Of a stretch of DNA of 64,000 nt, positions 18,240 to 28,622 are shown in pieces. The notes under the pieces are model-generated. The model worked only from the letters and a program-made list of their open reading frames with translations. It was not told where the DNA came from and did no database searches. The position numbers were made by a program, and so were the translations under genes. The stretch is taken from contig NC_087118.1 of assembly GCF_963855985.1 (NCBI RefSeq), forward strand, positions 7,812,001 through 7,876,000, written 5' to 3'. Numbering within the stretch: the stretch's first letter is position 1; every line of letters starts with the position of its first letter. Origin of the DNA: Ostrinia nubilalis. Its lineage: Eukaryota > Arthropoda > Insecta > Lepidoptera > Crambidae.

Positions 18240-21103
18240 GGCACTCGACAAAGGCCAAGCCCGGAACATTCAAGATTGTTCATCAAAATATTCAAGGCTT
18301 GGCCAGCAAAGTCTTAGAAATAGAGCTATTCTTAAAAAGTTTTGATATTAATGTAATATGTATTACTGAACACTGGCTAAAGAAATATGAAAGCTCTTTT
18401 CATATAGATAATTATCAGTTAAGTAGCGCGTTTTTCAGGAAGTCTGCCATTCACGGAGGCTCCTTAATATTTGTGAATAATAATATTAAATATAAAGAAC
18501 GCAAAGATGTAGTAGGGCTATCAGTTGAGCGTGTTGTCGAAATTTCCTGTGTCGAGCTTGAGAGTTACATCATTGTATGTGTGTATAGACCCCCTTCTGG
18601 GGACTTTGGTATTTTTGAAGCGGCTATGGAGGATGCTCTTAATAAAACTTGTAACAGCAACAAAAAGGTCTTAGTTTGTGGAGATTTTAACGTCAATTTA
18701 CTAGATAGCTCATCATCATATTCTGTAAGACTACTTTCCCTTTTTCAGTCATTTAACTTGTTTAGTCAATTTAAGGAAGCAACTAGAATTACGGAAACCA
18801 CAGCTACTTGTCTAGATAATATTTTCTCTAGCTGTGTCCCTGACAATAAAGCTGTCATACACAATCTTACGTCAGATCACTGTGGTATTAAAGTAGAATT
18901 TATTTGTAATAATTTGAATAATAAAAGTAAAAAATATGCCGTATGTAGACCTGTAACCATTAGTCGTCTAGAACGTTTTAAAAATAATCTTGAAAATAAA
19001 TTGCATTTAGTCCCGTATGTTCAGGGAGACCCAGATGCTCTTTACAATAACCTTTTCGAATGTATTAAAACCGAACATGACAAAGTTTTTACGGTAAAGC
19101 CATTAAAACCAAATACCAAATCAAAGTTTAGTGACTGGGCTACTAAGGGAATATACAAAAGTCGAAATACGCTATATGAACTTTATGGCATGAAAAAGTA
19201 TAATAATAGTATATCTTTTCTTGAGCATGTAAAAAAGTATTCAAAAATTTTTAAGAAAGTTTGCTTCATGGCTAAGTCTTTTTATATTCGGGACAAGATA
19301 GGGAACGCCAGTAATAAAATAAAAGAAACTTGGAATGTTATCAACCGAGAGACTGGTAAACTAAAACCAAGAGATAATGACTTTTCTCTCAAAGTTCACG
19401 ATAATTTGATATCTGCAGATACAGATGTAGCGGAAGCTTTTGACAATTTTTTTGGGAATATAGCTTCAGCAACAACTGCCAACTTAAAGTCATCTCCCTC
19501 CGAGGCCGAAGAAATATTGAAAACCCACGTGACACCCTGTGACTCGCACTTCTCTTTTAAACATATTACTCCATTAGATATCACTAAAACTTTTAATCTT
19601 TTAAACGTAAAGAGTACAACTGATATCTGGGGCATCTCTGTCAAGATAGTCAAACACATTATTGATATAATTTCCCCACAGTTAGCGATAATATTCAATA
19701 ATTGCATAGAGAAGGGAATCTTCCCCGACCTCATGAAACATAGTAGACTAATGCCATTATTTAAGTCTGGTAGCAAAACCGACCCTGGCAATTATAGACC
19801 CATTTCTATCTTGCCCGCTCTGAGCAAGATTTTTGAAAAAATCATACAGGAGCAACTTATGATTCACTTTGGCTCTAATAAACTATTTCATAGTGAACAA
19901 TATGGTTTCACCAAGGGTCGTTCCACCACCGATGCAGGGGTTGCACTACTTAAACATATCTTCGAGGCTTGGGAGAATTCTCAAAATGCACTAGGGGTCT
20001 TCTGTGATCTCTCAAAAGCTTTTGACTGCGTAGAACATCAAACGCTAATTCGCAAACTGCACTATTATGGGGTAAAGGACTCGGCTTTGGATTTAATACA
20101 ATCCTATTTAAACTTTAGAGTTCAAAAAGTTGACATAAATGGTGTTATGTCTTCTGGGTCACCTGTGAAAATGGGAGTTCCGCAGGGGTCCATTCTGGGT
20201 CCATTCTTGTTTCTTATATACATTAATGATCTACCATATTTTGTTAAGGACTCTTGCGAAATCGTGTTATTTGCTGATGACACATCTTTGATCTTTAATA
20301 TCGATAGAAGTAAAAATAACTTTGACGATGTAAATAATGCACTAACAAGAGTTTTAAGTTGGTTCACTACAAATAATTTACAACTCAATGCAAAGAAAAC
20401 AAAATGTATAAAATTCTCTTTGCCTAACGTAAAAACAGTTAGTACACAAATAGAACTTAATAATAATGCAATCGATCTGGTAGACTCTACTGTATTTCTG
20501 GGAATTACCCTGGATTCTAAACTCCAGTGGGGCCCCCATATAGAAACTCTGGCGGGAAAGCTCAGCTCAGCGGCTTTTGCAATAAAAAGGATACGGTCAT
20601 TAACCGATGTTTCAACAGCTCGCTTAGTCTACTTTAGCTACTTTCATAGCCTAATGTCATATGGAATCATGCTGTGGGGCAAAGCTGCAGATTTTGAAAC
20701 AATATTTATTTTGCAAAAACGTGCGATAAGATACTTGTATAAAATGAAAGCAAGAGCATCCCTTAGAGAATTGTTTAAAGAAATTGGCATTCTCACGGCC
20801 GCTTCACAATACATCTTAAACTGTATTCTATTTATTCAAAAAAATATTACTGAATTCAAAAAGAAAAGTGATATTCACCAAATTAACACTAGAAATAAAA
20901 ATAAATTGGCTATACCCGCTTTTAGACTTAATAAAGTGTTTGCTACTTTTATGGGACAAGGTATCCATTTTTATAACAAAGTCCCTGATAAATATAAAGA
21001 GCTACCGTATAATAAATTTAAAGATATAGTTAAAGATCACATGCTTAAAAAAGCCTATTATACAACTCGAGATTTTCTTAATGATAAGTCATCCTGGGAG
21101 TAG
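18227..21103 (+). CDS. LINE-A ORF2: endonuclease-reverse transcriptase (958 aa)
   Basis: The frame is open from 18227, but no ATG lies near the start, so translation after ORF1 probably reinitiates at the overlap; the listed start is the frame limit. The APE endonuclease occupies residues 1-225, with HQNIQGL, the glutamate of CITEHWL, VYRPPSG, VCGDFNVN and LTSDHCG. The RT domain, about 480-760, has NYRPISILPALSKIFEK, the first aspartate box FCDLSKAFDC, GVPQGSILGPFLFLIYINDL and the catalytic FADD. A C-terminal thumb-like region follows. All catalytic positions are present. The Y-I-N codons contain an unoccupied TATATA at 20215-20220. Confidence 0.93.
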   Translation: MFKLRHSTKAKPGTFKIVHQNIQGLASKVLEIELFLKSFDINVICITEHWLKKYESSFHIDNYQLSSAFFRKSAIHGGSLIFVNNNIKYKERKDVVGLSVERVVEISCVELESYIIVCVYRPPSGDFGIFEAAMEDALNKTCNSNKKVLVCGDFNVNLLDSSSSYSVRLLSLFQSFNLFSQFKEATRITETTATCLDNIFSSCVPDNKAVIHNLTSDHCGIKVEFICNNLNNKSKKYAVCRPVTISRLERFKNNLENKLHLVPYVQGDPDALYNNLFECIKTEHDKVFTVKPLKPNTKSKFSDWATKGIYKSRNTLYELYGMKKYNNSISFLEHVKKYSKIFKKVCFMAKSFYIRDKIGNASNKIKETWNVINRETGKLKPRDNDFSLKVHDNLISADTDVAEAFDNFFGNIASATTANLKSSPSEAEEILKTHVTPCDSHFSFKHITPLDITKTFNLLNVKSTTDIWGISVKIVKHIIDIISPQLAIIFNNCIEKGIFPDLMKHSRLMPLFKSGSKTDPGNYRPISILPALSKIFEKIIQEQLMIHFGSNKLFHSEQYGFTKGRSTTDAGVALLKHIFEAWENSQNALGVFCDLSKAFDCVEHQTLIRKLHYYGVKDSALDLIQSYLNFRVQKVDINGVMSSGSPVKMGVPQGSILGPFLFLIYINDLPYFVKDSCEIVLFADDTSLIFNIDRSKNNFDDVNNALTRVLSWFTTNNLQLNAKKTKCIKFSLPNVKTVSTQIELNNNAIDLVDSTVFLGITLDSKLQWGPHIETLAGKLSSAAFAIKRIRSLTDVSTARLVYFSYFHSLMSYGIMLWGKAADFETIFILQKRAIRYLYKMKARASLRELFKEIGILTAASQYILNCILFIQKNITEFKKKSDIHQINTRNKNKLAIPAFRLNKVFATFMGQGIHFYNKVPDKYKELPYNKFKDIVKDHMLKKAYYTTRDFLNDKSSWE

Positions 21104-21777
21104 GATTATGGTCCTCTCATGCTCGTACTAAAAAGAATTAAAATGAAAAGTAATGTATAAACTAATAATAATTTCTCAAATGTTATAGTGTCATGCTTCT
21201 CAATCTGGACTGTTACTTAGCTTTATTATTAGTTTTTTTTTAAAGAGATAACTTGGAATTGTCATTCTCACTAAAATGTCTCTGGGGTGGTGGCGTAGTG
21301 AGGCGGGTCGTTACATTCCCTCTAATATGGTCGAGTGAAGCGATGGCTGGTTCACTCGTCATGTCTGTGAACAGGCGCTGCTTTCGGGGACTGGTCAATC
21401 CAAGTTATTCAAATTTATGTATGCGAGTCATTTCTACTAGTATCTTAATATGTAAGTCTAGATATTAGCACGTCACTACCTTGTTTAATATACCACGCAA
21501 TCTTGTATACCCATTCTTATAAGATACACCATACAAGAATGCATGGTAAATTCAGTGAACTGCTCCTGAATCGAATGTACCTACTACTACTATTTCTATT
21601 TATTTATATTAACCGGCAGACAGTGGTGACTGAGTTTGTTGCGGCGCTTCTTCTCAGCACTTGCCAAATGTTGGTCTCGAAGCGCTGGTAGGGTAAAAAG
21701 ATTATGAGACATGTAGAGGCTCCTTAAGAGCAAAATGACGATTTGTAAGAACTATTTATTAGTCCAAACAAATAAAG

Positions 21778-21804
21778 AAATTTTGACTTTGACTTTGACT
21801 TTGA
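21778..21804 (+). repeat. LINE-A 3' tail, TTTGAC repeats
   Basis: Three to four copies of TTTGAC follow AATAAAGAAATTTTGAC. Short tandem tails replace poly-A in CR1/Jockey-like lepidopteran LINEs. Confidence 0.85.
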
Positions 21805-22079
21805 CAAAACTTGTAGGTGAATAAAATTGTAGGTACGTAGTGCTGTGCGAGCTGAATTCCACTGTATCGCGTCGTAGCAAGACTCGCATTTATTTAAATC
21901 GTCTTGCGGAGTAATCCTTCTGTACCTGTACTATTACTTATTCTGTGCTCGTGCGCTACGGACGAAATCACGCTGGAGATTCTACGGGTGACGTCACGCG
22001 CAGCAGTGTGCCGTAGCGGATTACTACGGCAGCATTTGCTACGAGTGACTACGGAACGCATTATCAGCTACGAAGCGCC
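21805..22079 (+). other. probable LINE-B 5' untranslated region
   Basis: GC-richer stretch between the LINE-A tail and LINE-B ORF1 with repeated 'CTACG' and 'TACGGA' words but no ORF. The LINE-B 5' boundary is not defined by a duplication. Confidence 0.45.
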
Positions 22080-23090
22080 TTGACTTGGTGTATTTATAAT
22101 ATCGCCCTTATATCAACCAGCAATATGCCGAATCTTCAGCGCTCACCGCAGCGTACTCCGCCAAACTTACCGACTCACACCCAGTCTGAGTCGGACTTAA
22201 CCGTTATTGATAAAGGCGGAGATGACTCCCAAATTACGTTTCGGAACAAGCGCGCACGTCTAGACGTCCCTTCTTCACCAGTAAATGAGGAAGACCTCCC
22301 GGTCTCACGGCAGGACCTTAAAGACTTCAAAGAGGAATTTATGTCTATGTTATACGCTTGGAAAACGGAACACAATTCCTCGATGGCTAGACTAGTAAGC
22401 GACGTTGCATTGGTAAAGTCACAATGCCAAGAGATCCAGAAGAGCAACACTGAAATAGAAACATCTATAACCAGCTTAAAGGTGGAATATGGTAACGTTC
22501 AAGAAAAGATCTGTAAGCTGGAAGCTGAAAATAGAGACACGAAAGAACACATTTTACAACTTGAAAAACAAATAGAAGAAATCAACCTATTCTCAAGACC
22601 TTCGGCAGTCGAGATCCGCAATGTCCCATCCAAGCAAGGTGAAACAACGGCTGATCTCCACAGCATCATCACGAGGATGGGTGCAGTTCTCAATGTGAAC
22701 GTTGTGGACAGTGAAATTCGAGACATTTATCGTCGTCCAGGAAAGCCTGGTGGTATTTATCCTATTATCGCCGAGTTTAAAACTGTACAAACTAAAGATA
22801 GATTTCTTTCTAACATTAAGAAGTTTAACAAATCCAAACCATTCAATGATAAACTCAATAGTGAGCACATTGGTATCACTGGAGACAAAAGACCGATCTA
22901 TGTGGATGAGCATCTTCTATATTCTACCCGAAAATTGTTTTTTCAGGCCCGCGAGTTTTGCAAAAAATACAATTACAAATTTTGCTGGATATCTAAAGGT
23001 CGAGTGCTCATCCGCAAAGATGAAAAAAGCGATTATACTCTTATCAAAACTGAAAAATGCTTGTCTAAATTACCTATTTCTAATGATTAA
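22080..23090 (+). CDS. LINE-B ORF1 protein (about 320-336 aa)
   Basis: The first in-frame ATG is 22080 and a more likely start is ATG 22125 (MPNLQRSPQRTPP). Residues 1-75 are a proline/serine-rich disordered tail with a basic FRNKRARLD patch, then a long coiled coil (about 85-185 from the first ATG), then a folded C-terminal half beginning SAVEIRNVP and including IIAEFKT and KGRVLIRKDE, the layout of RRM-like/FP25K-like ORF1 proteins found in insect LINEs. It probably acts as the RNA-binding nucleic acid chaperone. The frame is intact although ORF2 is shattered. Confidence 0.8.
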   Translation: MTWCIYNIALISTSNMPNLQRSPQRTPPNLPTHTQSESDLTVIDKGGDDSQITFRNKRARLDVPSSPVNEEDLPVSRQDLKDFKEEFMSMLYAWKTEHNSSMARLVSDVALVKSQCQEIQKSNTEIETSITSLKVEYGNVQEKICKLEAENRDTKEHILQLEKQIEEINLFSRPSAVEIRNVPSKQGETTADLHSIITRMGAVLNVNVVDSEIRDIYRRPGKPGGIYPIIAEFKTVQTKDRFLSNIKKFNKSKPFNDKLNSEHIGITGDKRPIYVDEHLLYSTRKLFFQAREFCKKYNYKFCWISKGRVLIRKDEKSDYTLIKTEKCLSKLPISND

Positions 23091-24182
23091 GGATATAAAA
23101 CTTGTATTTTATATGTTTGTTTTTATAAATACTACACTTTCACACACATTTCTGAAAACACTACACACTATACTCACCCTCAACCATTTTACTCTAACAT
23201 TTAAACACACTCTTAAGCATAGTCTGTTTGCAAACAATCAAAATAAGGTTGGTAAAGCCGGATTTCTACTGAAATCATGTCCATGGATTCGGAATAATAC
23301 TACAAAACTAAAATTAGAAACAATAATACGGAGAGAAATAGTACAAATTATTATTTTTGACAACATCAAACATAAAATTAGATGGCCAACATAAGAGATA
23401 TAGGGAGCGACATTGACAATATCAATGTTGCCCAATCGTACTATTGCACTCCAGTTGATTGTTCAAATTACTTTCATCCTAGCTATCAATCTCTAAAAGT
23501 AATTAATATGAATATAAGAAGCATAGGTAGAAATTTCGATGGTTTCATAGCAATGTTGAGCGGGACAGGACTGTCGTATGATGTTATAATCTTAACTGAG
23601 TGTTGGCTGAAGAGCAATAGTATTTTGCCGGCTCTTGCGGGGTACTCTGCATACTCATCCTCAAATAATCTTCTACAAAATGATGGTGTTGTGCTGTATG
23701 TTAAGTCATCTATCAAGCATCATATCGCTGAACCTCAAATTGAAGATGCAAACAGTCTTCTGTGCCGAATCGGTAATATTGCATTAATTTCAGTTTATCG
23801 TTCTCCATCCTACGACACTTTGGACAATTTCTATAATAGTATGGAAAATGTCATGGCCTCTTTGAGTAGTTCTAGTGTGGCGCTGATCGGTGATCGGGAC
23901 TATTCCCACCTCTCGTTCCCACCACTGCAACTCCTGTGTAGCCAGGATCTACAGCTTGACCGCCACAAAAACCCAACCAATGAAGGTCAAGTTTGTCCCG
24001 GGGGAAAGTTAAACTGTCATTGGACCCGCAACGAAATTAATCAGAAGAACATAGGAGGAGTTCGAAATTAAGGTTCGACTTCCCTCCATTGCAAAGCGGA
24101 TGACAGGTGACAAACAAAGGTTTTAAACCTTCAAGAAAAGATTATGCACCACGGACAATAAATTAAATTAAGGGGGCCTATC

Positions 24183-27100
24183 TTATGAGCAATTAGCAAC
24201 TACCTGCCAATAATATTTTTCACAAAATCGCTTAAAAGCACGGAAATTTTTCCTTGTCGCGACAAGATCGGTGTAATAAATTGCGGAAACAGATGTATGT
24301 TGTATTGAATTAAGCATTATATCACGTTCATGTTTCCAAAGATCACACTCCCATAAGATATGATGGGCAGACTGCTCATGACTGACATCATCAGTGGAAC
24401 ACTCGCAAAAAGGAGACGGAACTAGTTTGAATTCGTGAAGTTTATGTTTAAAGTTGCCATGTCCCGTGAGGAACTGCGACGAGCAATGGTCGATTTCTAA
24501 CCATCGCCTAGTTAGACGTTCGCGTACATTCGGGAAGAACTTATATAAGTGACGTCCTTTGACTGACGTATCCCATCTTTTTTGCCATTCATTAAGTAAA
24601 TTTTCTTCAACGACTTCTCGGGAATCAAATAATCGACTTATTTTAGAACGATCGCGGCTATTTAAGAAATCGGAGGTTATATTTTCCCTTGATGCGAAGT
24701 ACATAGCCGCACGCTTTTGTACCTCTAAGTCGACCGGCAGTACACCAGCCAGGACTGGCAGAGCTTCCGTGCTCACAGTTCTGTAAGCTTTGCAAAGAAA
24801 AATCAATGCAAGGCGTTGACTTTGGAGTAGTTTCCGTCGAGCGGCTCCTATAGTAGCTCTGTCAGCCCAAACTGGTGCACCATAGCAAATGGAGCTTAAA
24901 TAAGTGGCCGAATATATTACTCGGAGGATTTTAAACGTTAGACCCCACGTCGAGGTTGAAATGTGACTTAAGGCATAAAAGTTCTTTTTAGCTTTTTCAC
25001 CGATCTGTTTAATGTGCTCGACAAAACTAAAGTTTTTCTCTAAAATTAGTCCGAGATAGCAAACAGATTCCCGTTTTTTAACAGTTATTTCATTGAATTT
25101 AATGCGAGGCAAAACCTTAAGATTACCTTTTAATAGAAGCTGATAAGTTTTGTGAGGGGCAAACTGCAAACGATTCCTGTCTCCCCATTGAGATATTAAA
25201 TTCAAGCATGTATCCGCTAGATTTTCAAGCTTTGATCTAGTGTCAGCCTCTATTAAAAGGAGACCGTCATCAGCGTACCCGGTTAACGAACAGCCTTCGG
25301 GTAATGGTAATGCTAGAAAATCATCGAAACCCAAATTCCAAAGGTAGGGCCCTAGGACCGATCCTTGGGGACAGCCGCGCGTGAGCACCTTTGATTCAGC
25401 ATGATGGCCGAGTTTTAATTTAGTTGTACCGTTACAAAAGTACGAGTGCAGTAGTGAATATATATTACTATAGCATCCACGAACTTTCAGTTTTAAGAGC
25501 AGGATCGGCCACCAAGCATTGTCGAAGGCACCTGAAATATCGAGGAATATTCCTACAACGTACTTTGCCACCGAGGACGTCACTTTTTGTCTGACAGATA
25601 TTACTGCATCTGCAGTAGACTTCCCGGCGGTGAAGCCAAACTGCTGCTCGTGAAAAATTGGACCACCCGGTAGCAAACGCGGCACTACTAATCGCTCTAA
25701 CAGTTTACCTAATGAGGGAAGTAATGTAATAGGTCGGTACGATTTAGGATCTTCGGGCGGTTTGTCACCTCCCTTTGGTATAATTTTAATAAATCCGCGA
25801 CGCCATATACTCGGAAACACGCCCTCCGAGATACAACGAGTGAAAACATTAAGAATATCCGTTCCGGCTGTTTTACACGCTGCTTTAATCATTTTATTTG
25901 ATATTTTATCTTCGCCCGATGCTTTGTTTAAGGGTAAACTATTTACTATATCGTAAAACTCATCAAGGCTAGGAATAGAAGACACAGGCGACTCAGGCAG
26001 GACCGCAATAGCATCTCTGACGTCCCGATGATAATCGTTATCGTCAGACACACTATCGTCGGGTATAAGCGCGTTAAGAAGAGCACCTGTTGTTTCCTCT
26101 ACACCCACCGTATGAGTGTTGTTAATTTTTATGTTAGAAATATAAGCAATATCTAATTTACGGTTAGCCTTGAATTCATGATATATCGGAGACCACGGAC
26201 CCTCTTTTTCTAATCTCTCGACTGTTTTCCGCAGTAACACGCCCTTGGCTTTAGTTACAGCAGCTCGATAATGGGACCTGGCAACCCTCAAAGAACATAA
26301 AGCATTTTCATATGCATCCCCAGTAACATTTGCCTTTCGAAGTGTGTTAAGCTTACGGCGAGCCCGGCGAAACTTCTTCCTAATTTCTACCAGCGATTCA
26401 TTCCACCAATCACATCTACGTACACCTCTAGTTGGAGCGCGACCAATCGCAACATCTGCACAATACGTAAAAGTATCGGACATAATTTCTGCACTATCAG
26501 TCGCGCTCAGGTCGGCACGAGTAAAATCTTTGGCATGAGACGCAAAAAGAGTACTGAAAAAAGCCCAGTCGGCCCCACGACATTTATATCTATAGTTGTT
26601 GTTGCACTCATGAACTGTGTCTTGTCGCGACATTACAGCTGGACGTCTGCGCTAGAAAGCGTGACGTCAATATGAGACTCGCCCGTTGGGCTACTGTAGG
26701 TTGGTGGTGCATTAGGGGTGTTGTGAATAACTAAGTTCATTTCAGCTATGAAGTCTTCCACGGCTGAGCGACGCTCCACATCAGTCGAGCGAAGCTTGCC
26801 GTGCCAAAGTGGAGATGACGCGTTCGCGTCAACTCCAATGATAACCCTACGCCCTGTTAGGGACTGTAATACAAAGCGTAGGTGGTGTAGATGAGGCCCA
26901 ACCGGGTCAGAATATTGAAAGTAACAACTCACGACAGATATGGAGAAGGATGGGGAGGATACTTCCGCAACAGCGCAATGCGACGAAGAAAGGTTGGCAA
27001 TAGACGTTATTGTGAGTGTAGACGCGCGTGACACATAGATACCGGCGCGTGCACTGTTATTAATTTGAATAGTTTTGCAGCGCACGCCGACACGCTGATA

Positions 27101-27214
27101 TTGTTCTTGTACTAACACGAGATCTAAGTTGTATTCTACAATAAGTCTGTCTAACTCCAACGTAGCAATTTTATCGTTATGGAGGTTTAATTGGCCTATG
27201 GAGACTTTAGCCAT
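24183..27214 (-). pseudogene. R1-clade ORF2: endonuclease plus reverse transcriptase
   Basis: The endonuclease frame (27214-26633) has IGQLNLH, VLVQEQY, IIGVDANASSPLW and HIDVTL, then stops. The second frame (26633-24183) starts in an overlap TAATG and carries RT motifs YRPITLLPSLGKLLE, QFGFTAGKSTADA, FLDISGAFDN, RGCPQGSVLGPYLWN and YADD. A C-terminal zinc-binding element CECSTDDVSHEQSAHH with WECDLW follows. The usual SDHxxI motif at the end of the endonuclease is not found between the two frames, so a small deletion with frameshift near 26633 probably inactivated it. ORF2 overlaps ORF1 by 8 nt (ATGGCTAA). Confidence 0.88.
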
Positions 27215-28622
27215 AAACAGTATTTAATATTAGTTGTTCTAATTTTGCCTTATAACTCGGACAGTCGGGCGAACCGCTTAAATGGTCGTTTGGTTTTTTA
27301 AAACGTTTACATGCCGCGCAAACTGGCTTAAAGTCTTTGGCGGTATTTTTAATACAATCTTTCGTATCGTGGGCCTCGGCGCAATACCCACAACAGCTAG
27401 ATTTTTCCGTGCAAAATTTCGCAACATGACCATATTGCTGACATTTCATGCAACGAACTATTTCTACGTCATCGTTAAAGCGACAGGTAGCCCAATCAAT
27501 AAAAATTTTTTCCTTTGTATTTATCAAATGTTTACGGATCTCGGGCTCGAGCTCTAAACCGATCCATTTTCTACCGTTGTTTAAAACACGACGACGAACT
27601 ATTTTTGTTGACTTAATAAAATTGTCTTCAGAAATAGACATTTCATCCTTAATATTTTGCCTATACAAAGCTGACATAAATGCGGCGTCTTCTAATGTTG
27701 CGGGTACGTCTTTAACAAGAATTCTAGGTCGACGTCCTTTCGGTTTTTCTAAACGTAAGCCCGCGGATTTAATACCGGCGACGGATTGTAACTTTTTAAT
27801 TTGGTTTTCGTTCGTTACGCGAAGTACTACACCCGCATTTGCCGTTTTCTTTAAACCTACAATTTGAAACCCGTCGTCCGTAGGATTGATCGCTTTCATC
27901 AACGCTTGTTTTGTCGCCGATGATGAGCCGAACTCGGCCGAGCGCTCACTAGTGGGATACGCAACGACACAGGGAAGGGGCGTGCGTGTTTCCATTGCCG
28001 CAGCGGCCGGAGCGACTTTAGGCATTTTTAGCTTAAGGCTTTCTGCGTAGGTGGGCTTTGAGACATTGCCAATAACATTATTTTGACTATAATTTTTATT
28101 GATTTTGGCCTCTAATAAGTCACGTTGCGCGATGGCCAATTTTGTCTCGGTTGATGATGATTTTAATGCCAGTAAAGATACGATTGCCGTGACTCGCTGT
28201 GTCATATCCATAACTGTCGACCGATTTTTAACGTCAATTCGCGAACCGAGTGAATTAATGACGACATTTATTTTTGTAAGATACGACGCGGCTTCATTTA
28301 CTAAGTCGTACTGTGTTTGATCCGGTGCCGTCGAATTATCGTCTAGACCGGGCGAATCCGATAGTTGTACGCGTTTACAAGACGATGGCGACACATTTGT
28401 TGGAGATAATGCTTCGCTACGTGTCCTTTTTCCTACACTAGGCGGAGAACGTTGCGTTAAATTGCTACGGAGAAACACTTCGTTAGCGACGTCGACGGGT
28501 TGATCGTTGAACAGAGGCATGACGGACGAGTTTATAGTCGGGCGCAATGGAAACGCGCACCGCTGACGCAGCGCGCTTACGGTCGACCCGCCACCTCGGT
28601 TGGCGCGGGCCGATTTTATCAA
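27207..28622 (-). CDS. R1-clade ORF1 Gag-like protein (471 aa)
   Basis: N-terminal half is basic and serine-rich with a predicted helix around residues 105-185. The middle has a KGRRPRILVKDVPATLEDAA segment. The C-terminal quarter contains knuckles CMKCQQYGHVAKFC, CGYCAEAHDTKDC and a third Cys cluster, CAACKRF with a distal HLSGSPDC. This is the standard Gag-like ORF1 of R1/TRAS/SART-type LINEs, which binds element RNA. The start at 28622 is the frame limit; an internal ATG (28521, MPLFNDQPVDV) is equally possible. Confidence 0.87.
   Translation of the reverse strand: MIKSARANRGGGSTVSALRQRCAFPLRPTINSSVMPLFNDQPVDVANEVFLRSNLTQRSPPSVGKRTRSEALSPTNVSPSSCKRVQLSDSPGLDDNSTAPDQTQYDLVNEAASYLTKINVVINSLGSRIDVKNRSTVMDMTQRVTAIVSLLALKSSSTETKLAIAQRDLLEAKINKNYSQNNVIGNVSKPTYAESLKLKMPKVAPAAAAMETRTPLPCVVAYPTSERSAEFGSSSATKQALMKAINPTDDGFQIVGLKKTANAGVVLRVTNENQIKKLQSVAGIKSAGLRLEKPKGRRPRILVKDVPATLEDAAFMSALYRQNIKDEMSISEDNFIKSTKIVRRRVLNNGRKWIGLELEPEIRKHLINTKEKIFIDWATCRFNDDVEIVRCMKCQQYGHVAKFCTEKSSCCGYCAEAHDTKDCIKNTAKDFKPVCAACKRFKKPNDHLSGSPDCPSYKAKLEQLILNTVYG

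Larger units (their letters stand above)
16500..21804 (+). mobile_element. LINE-A, apparently full-length CR1/Jockey-group element
   Basis: Two open ORFs (16644-18239 and 18227-21103), a 3' UTR sharing the 'CTCGAAGCGCTGGTAGGG' block with LINE-E, and a microsatellite-like tail of TTTGAC repeats ending near 21804. ORF1 with an esterase-like domain plus a short-repeat 3' tail is what I expect of CR1-clade elements. The 5' end is placed approximately, because no target duplication was identified. Both ORFs are uninterrupted, so it is the best candidate for an active LINE here. Confidence 0.85.

Noticed and set aside
22702..23394. 230-aa plus-strand frame overlapping LINE-B ORF1
   Set aside because: Shadow frame of ORF1 and the spacer before ORF2; low complexity and no domain.
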